A stretch of 64,000 nt of DNA, taken from positions 1 to 64,000 of the forward strand of contig NW_024599272.1 in assembly GCF_004379255.2 (NCBI RefSeq), given 5' to 3'. This stretch comes from Salvia splendens (taxonomy: Eukaryota > Streptophyta > Magnoliopsida > Lamiales > Lamiaceae). Below are positions 61,708 through 64,000 of the stretch, in pieces. The position numbers and the translations under genes were made by a program. Within the stretch, counting starts at the first letter, position 1, and every line of letters begins with the position of its first letter. A model generated the notes under the pieces. It was not told where the DNA came from. It was given only the letters and a program-made list of their open reading frames with translations, and searched no databases.

Positions 61708-64000
61708 CTTTTTTTTTTTTTTTTTTTTTTTTTAATCAAACACCTTCACGGTGGAGGGTTCGTGGGTCCCTCATCCCTATATTTCAAAAGTGGTTGAATA
61801 CAAAACGTGGCCACACCCGAAAGTGGTGTGCCTACACGAAAATTAGGAGTAGTATGCGGTCCGGTTCCACAAGCCCGGACCACATCATACTCCCTTTCAA
61901 AAGGTAAAATACAATCAACAAAAGAAAGACTATATCCCTTTCCACCAAAACTCGAGCCTATTCTTCCTCTTCATTATGGACCCGAATGTTCGGGATACCC
62001 ATTGCATCCATCCTAATCATCGCTGTGAGGTGCCTTGGTGCCGTGAGAGCATTCATACGCCAGTAGTCATTTCTTTCTAATCCCATTTTGGCGAGGAGAT
62101 CTCCTGCTCTATTCCCTTCCCGGTGGATGAAGGTGATACGGGTGTCTTGTTGGCGCTTGAGGATTGCTAGTCGTGCCATCACCCGACTAATATGGGCCGG
62201 TCCCCAGTGCGTGCCATTTAGGAGCTTAACCGCTTGTTGTGCATCCGACTCAACCCAAATAGGCCTTCTGAATTCTGCGGCGAGCGTCAACCCGAATTGG
62301 ATGGCCAGAAGCTCCGCTTCGAGGGCTGAGTGAGCCTCGAGTGGGGAGGTAAAGGCTGCAAGCATGTTGCCCTCGTGGTCACGAACAAGACCTCCCCCCC
62401 CGGCTTTATCCGTTGCCTCCATGTATGCTCCGTCAGTGTTGAGTTTGATCCACGGTTCATCCGGCGGGTTCCATTTGACCACCATCGCGAGGGGCCTGGT
62501 CCTTCGTGGCTCGGCCTGACTCGGGACGTTGATCTTGAGGCGGACTCCTTTCCAATGCTTCGGTTTGTAGGATCCATTGGCCAAGCTATTTCTAAGGAAC
62601 ATTTGCACTTGCCATACCACATTGAAAGGCTTAAATTGCACCGATTGATGACGACTCCTGTTTCGCTCAGCCCAAATGAACCAAAGAATAAGGTACGGCA
62701 TCGCCCGGCTGAGGTGTTTCTTACCGGGTTGTTGGACTCTCCGTGCCCAAATTTCGAGCCTCTCTGGGATGGTGTCATTAATCCGGAGAGGTGGTGAAGA
62801 TCCCTCGAACCAGGAGTCAAACTCCCTCCACACACCTCGGGCGCCAGCCCCTTGGATGAAGAGATGCTGCAGTGATTCGATGCCCGGTCTATGAGGGCAG
62901 CATTGGCACTTAGATGCCATTTCCATTCTTCTCCACTGTAGCTTCGTATCCACCGGTATTCGGTTGGATAGGAGTCTCCAAATGAAGATAGCAATAGAAG
63001 ACGTGAGGCCTGCTTTCCATAAGTCATCAAGGCCTTGGATGATAGGTCTTTGAGTTCGGATGGTCTCCCAAGTTGATGCTAGTGAGAACTCCCCATTGTG
63101 TGAAAGCCTCCATCTCGGCACATCCGGCCCCTCCGGGATGATTGGCGTGTCAAGGATCTTCCGGACGATGTGTTGTGTAAGGCCGGCTTGCGCTTGTAGA
63201 ATCCGCAGCTTGGCTTCATTCCAAGATCCATTGATAATGTAATCAGCAACATGGACAAGAGGGCCTCCCCTATCATCAAGACAAAGTTCCCTCAAAGGAA
63301 CCTCTCCTAGCCATAGGTCATCCCAAAATGATATCTTACCTTCTCGCACCACCCAACGAATGTACGGTTGCGCCTGTGCCCGAGCCTTCAAAAGCCTCTT
63401 CCAAGTAGGGCTACACCTCCCCGAGGCTCTAGCTGTGAGTGGGGACGCCTTAAGGCAATATTTAGTCATCATGTACGTAGCCCAAAGGGAGTTTTGTTCC
63501 CGGAATCTCCACCATAATTTAATATTAAAGGCACGTAAGACCTCCTTGATCTTCCGAATGCCCAAGCCCCCTTCGGCCGTGGGTAGGCAAACCTGATCCC
63601 ATCCTATCCAGTGCGTCCTTTTCTTCTCATTACTCGACCCCCAAAAGAAGCGAGCCACTTGTTGATCTAATTGCTTGAGGGCTCCGCCGGTTGGCTCGAT
63701 CGCTTGAAAAATATGTAAGGGAATCGCCTCAAGTGTGCTTTTTATCAAGGTTAGTCTCCCCCCAAAGGAAAGGTGTCGGTGAGCCCATCCAGATATCCTA
63801 GCCGAGATTTTCTCTCGAAGAAACATGAACATATCCGTGCGCTTCACCCCCCGGTAAATAGGGACACCAAGGTAAAGGAAGGGGAACGTACCTCGTGAGA
63901 AACCTCCTTCACTTTGAATTATGTTTGACCAGCCTTCATGCGCCTCGGAGATGTAGAAATTGCTCTTGCCGAGGTTGATTTGTTGTCCGGACACCTCGGC
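61708..64000 (-). mobile_element. LINE B copy 2, 3' part, cut by window end
   Basis: 3' UTR, poly(A) (T 61709-61733) and the C-terminal half of ORF2. Matches 5700-7991. Confidence 0.93.
61958..64000 (-). CDS. LINE B copy 2 ORF2, C-terminal half (partial, open)
   Basis: About 680 codons are open from the window edge to TAG at 61960-61958. They cover the region after the RT catalytic box (GVPIYRGVKRTDMF, HLSFGGRLTLIKS), the zf-RVT part with CQCC near 62905, and RNase H with NTDGAY, EAELLA, ESDAQQA and HREGNRAGDLLA. The catalytic acidic residues are present. The reading frame is intact where copy 1 has four frame changes. Confidence 0.92.
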   Translation of the reverse strand, partial: AEVSGQQINLGKSNFYISEAHEGWSNIIQSEGGFSRGTFPFLYLGVPIYRGVKRTDMFMFLREKISARISGWAHRHLSFGGRLTLIKSTLEAIPLHIFQAIEPTGGALKQLDQQVARFFWGSSNEKKRTHWIGWDQVCLPTAEGGLGIRKIKEVLRAFNIKLWWRFREQNSLWATYMMTKYCLKASPLTARASGRCSPTWKRLLKARAQAQPYIRWVVREGKISFWDDLWLGEVPLRELCLDDRGGPLVHVADYIINGSWNEAKLRILQAQAGLTQHIVRKILDTPIIPEGPDVPRWRLSHNGEFSLASTWETIRTQRPIIQGLDDLWKAGLTSSIAIFIWRLLSNRIPVDTKLQWRRMEMASKCQCCPHRPGIESLQHLFIQGAGARGVWREFDSWFEGSSPPLRINDTIPERLEIWARRVQQPGKKHLSRAMPYLILWFIWAERNRSRHQSVQFKPFNVVWQVQMFLRNSLANGSYKPKHWKGVRLKINVPSQAEPRRTRPLAMVVKWNPPDEPWIKLNTDGAYMEATDKAGGGGLVRDHEGNMLAAFTSPLEAHSALEAELLAIQFGLTLAAEFRRPIWVESDAQQAVKLLNGTHWGPAHISRVMARLAILKRQQDTRITFIHREGNRAGDLLAKMGLERNDYWRMNALTAPRHLTAMIRMDAMGIPNIRVHNEEEE

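Larger units (their letters stand above)
48029..64000. repeat. Segmental direct repeat, copy 2
   Basis: Counterpart of 1-7991. It differs by the LINE J insertion, the 23-T insertion with its 17-bp duplication, and many single-base indels for which copy 2 has the frame-preserving version. Confidence 0.93.

Overview
The window looks like nuclear DNA of a flowering plant, and essentially all of it is nested retrotransposons. I found no host gene, tRNA, rRNA or CRISPR array. The plant call rests on several things seen together: L1-type LINEs whose ORF2 ends in an RNase H domain, ORF1 proteins with a DUF4283-like RNA-binding fold plus a CCHC knuckle, Ty1/copia and Ty3/gypsy fragments with plant-type LTRs, and one short tRNA-derived SINE. 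I cannot name the species.

Layout. 1-2033: 3'-truncated LINE A (+), joined tail to tail with the 5' part of LINE I (-, 2034-3096). 3097-4365: 3' end and LTR of a copia element. 4366-5699 and 13037-13518: 5'-truncated LINE C (+), split by full-length LINE B (-, 5700-13021). 13519-15393: copia gag/protease/integrase remnant (-). 15394-23120: full-length LINE D (-), both ORFs open. 23121-25434: copia-type LTR and leader (-). 25443-25582: SINE. 25602-26147: gypsy-like remnant. 26148-30550: old LINE G (+), carrying a 0.7-kb ORF1-only insert (27275-27972). 30551-32065 and 45352-46022: a second, longer ORF1-only element (F), split by a Ty3/gypsy element (32066-45346). The 3' LTR of that gypsy element is itself split by LINE E (37371-45102), a near twin of LINE D in inverted orientation. 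46023 to the end repeats the first 8 kb of the window (A, I, copia, C, B). Two newer insertions sit in this second copy: full-length LINE J (51912-59816) and a bare 23-nt poly(T) at 60998-61020.

How the parts work together. The autonomous LINEs (A, B, D, E, J) are built as short 5' leader, ORF1, ORF2 (endonuclease, reverse transcriptase, zf-RVT, RNase H), 3' UTR and poly(A). ORF2 starts two nucleotides after the ORF1 stop, or overlaps it. Leaders carry a terminal stem-loop, and 3' ends carry a CACC-N5-GGTG stem-loop. The most interesting item is a separate family (F and the 27275-27972 insert) with an ORF1-like DUF4283/CCHC protein, its own C-terminal domain and no ORF2. The F copy has the LINE-type 5' leader. 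The small copy has the LINE-type 3' stem-loop, a poly(A) and a target-site duplication. Together they look like a plant half-LINE that is moved by the autonomous LINEs.

Relative order read from the nesting: G, then the ORF1-only insert in G; separately F, then gypsy, then E; and copia, then C, then B, then duplication, then J and the tail-only insert. Copy 1 of the duplication has many single-base indels that copy 2 lacks, so assembly or base-calling error must be considered for positions 1 to about 7,000.
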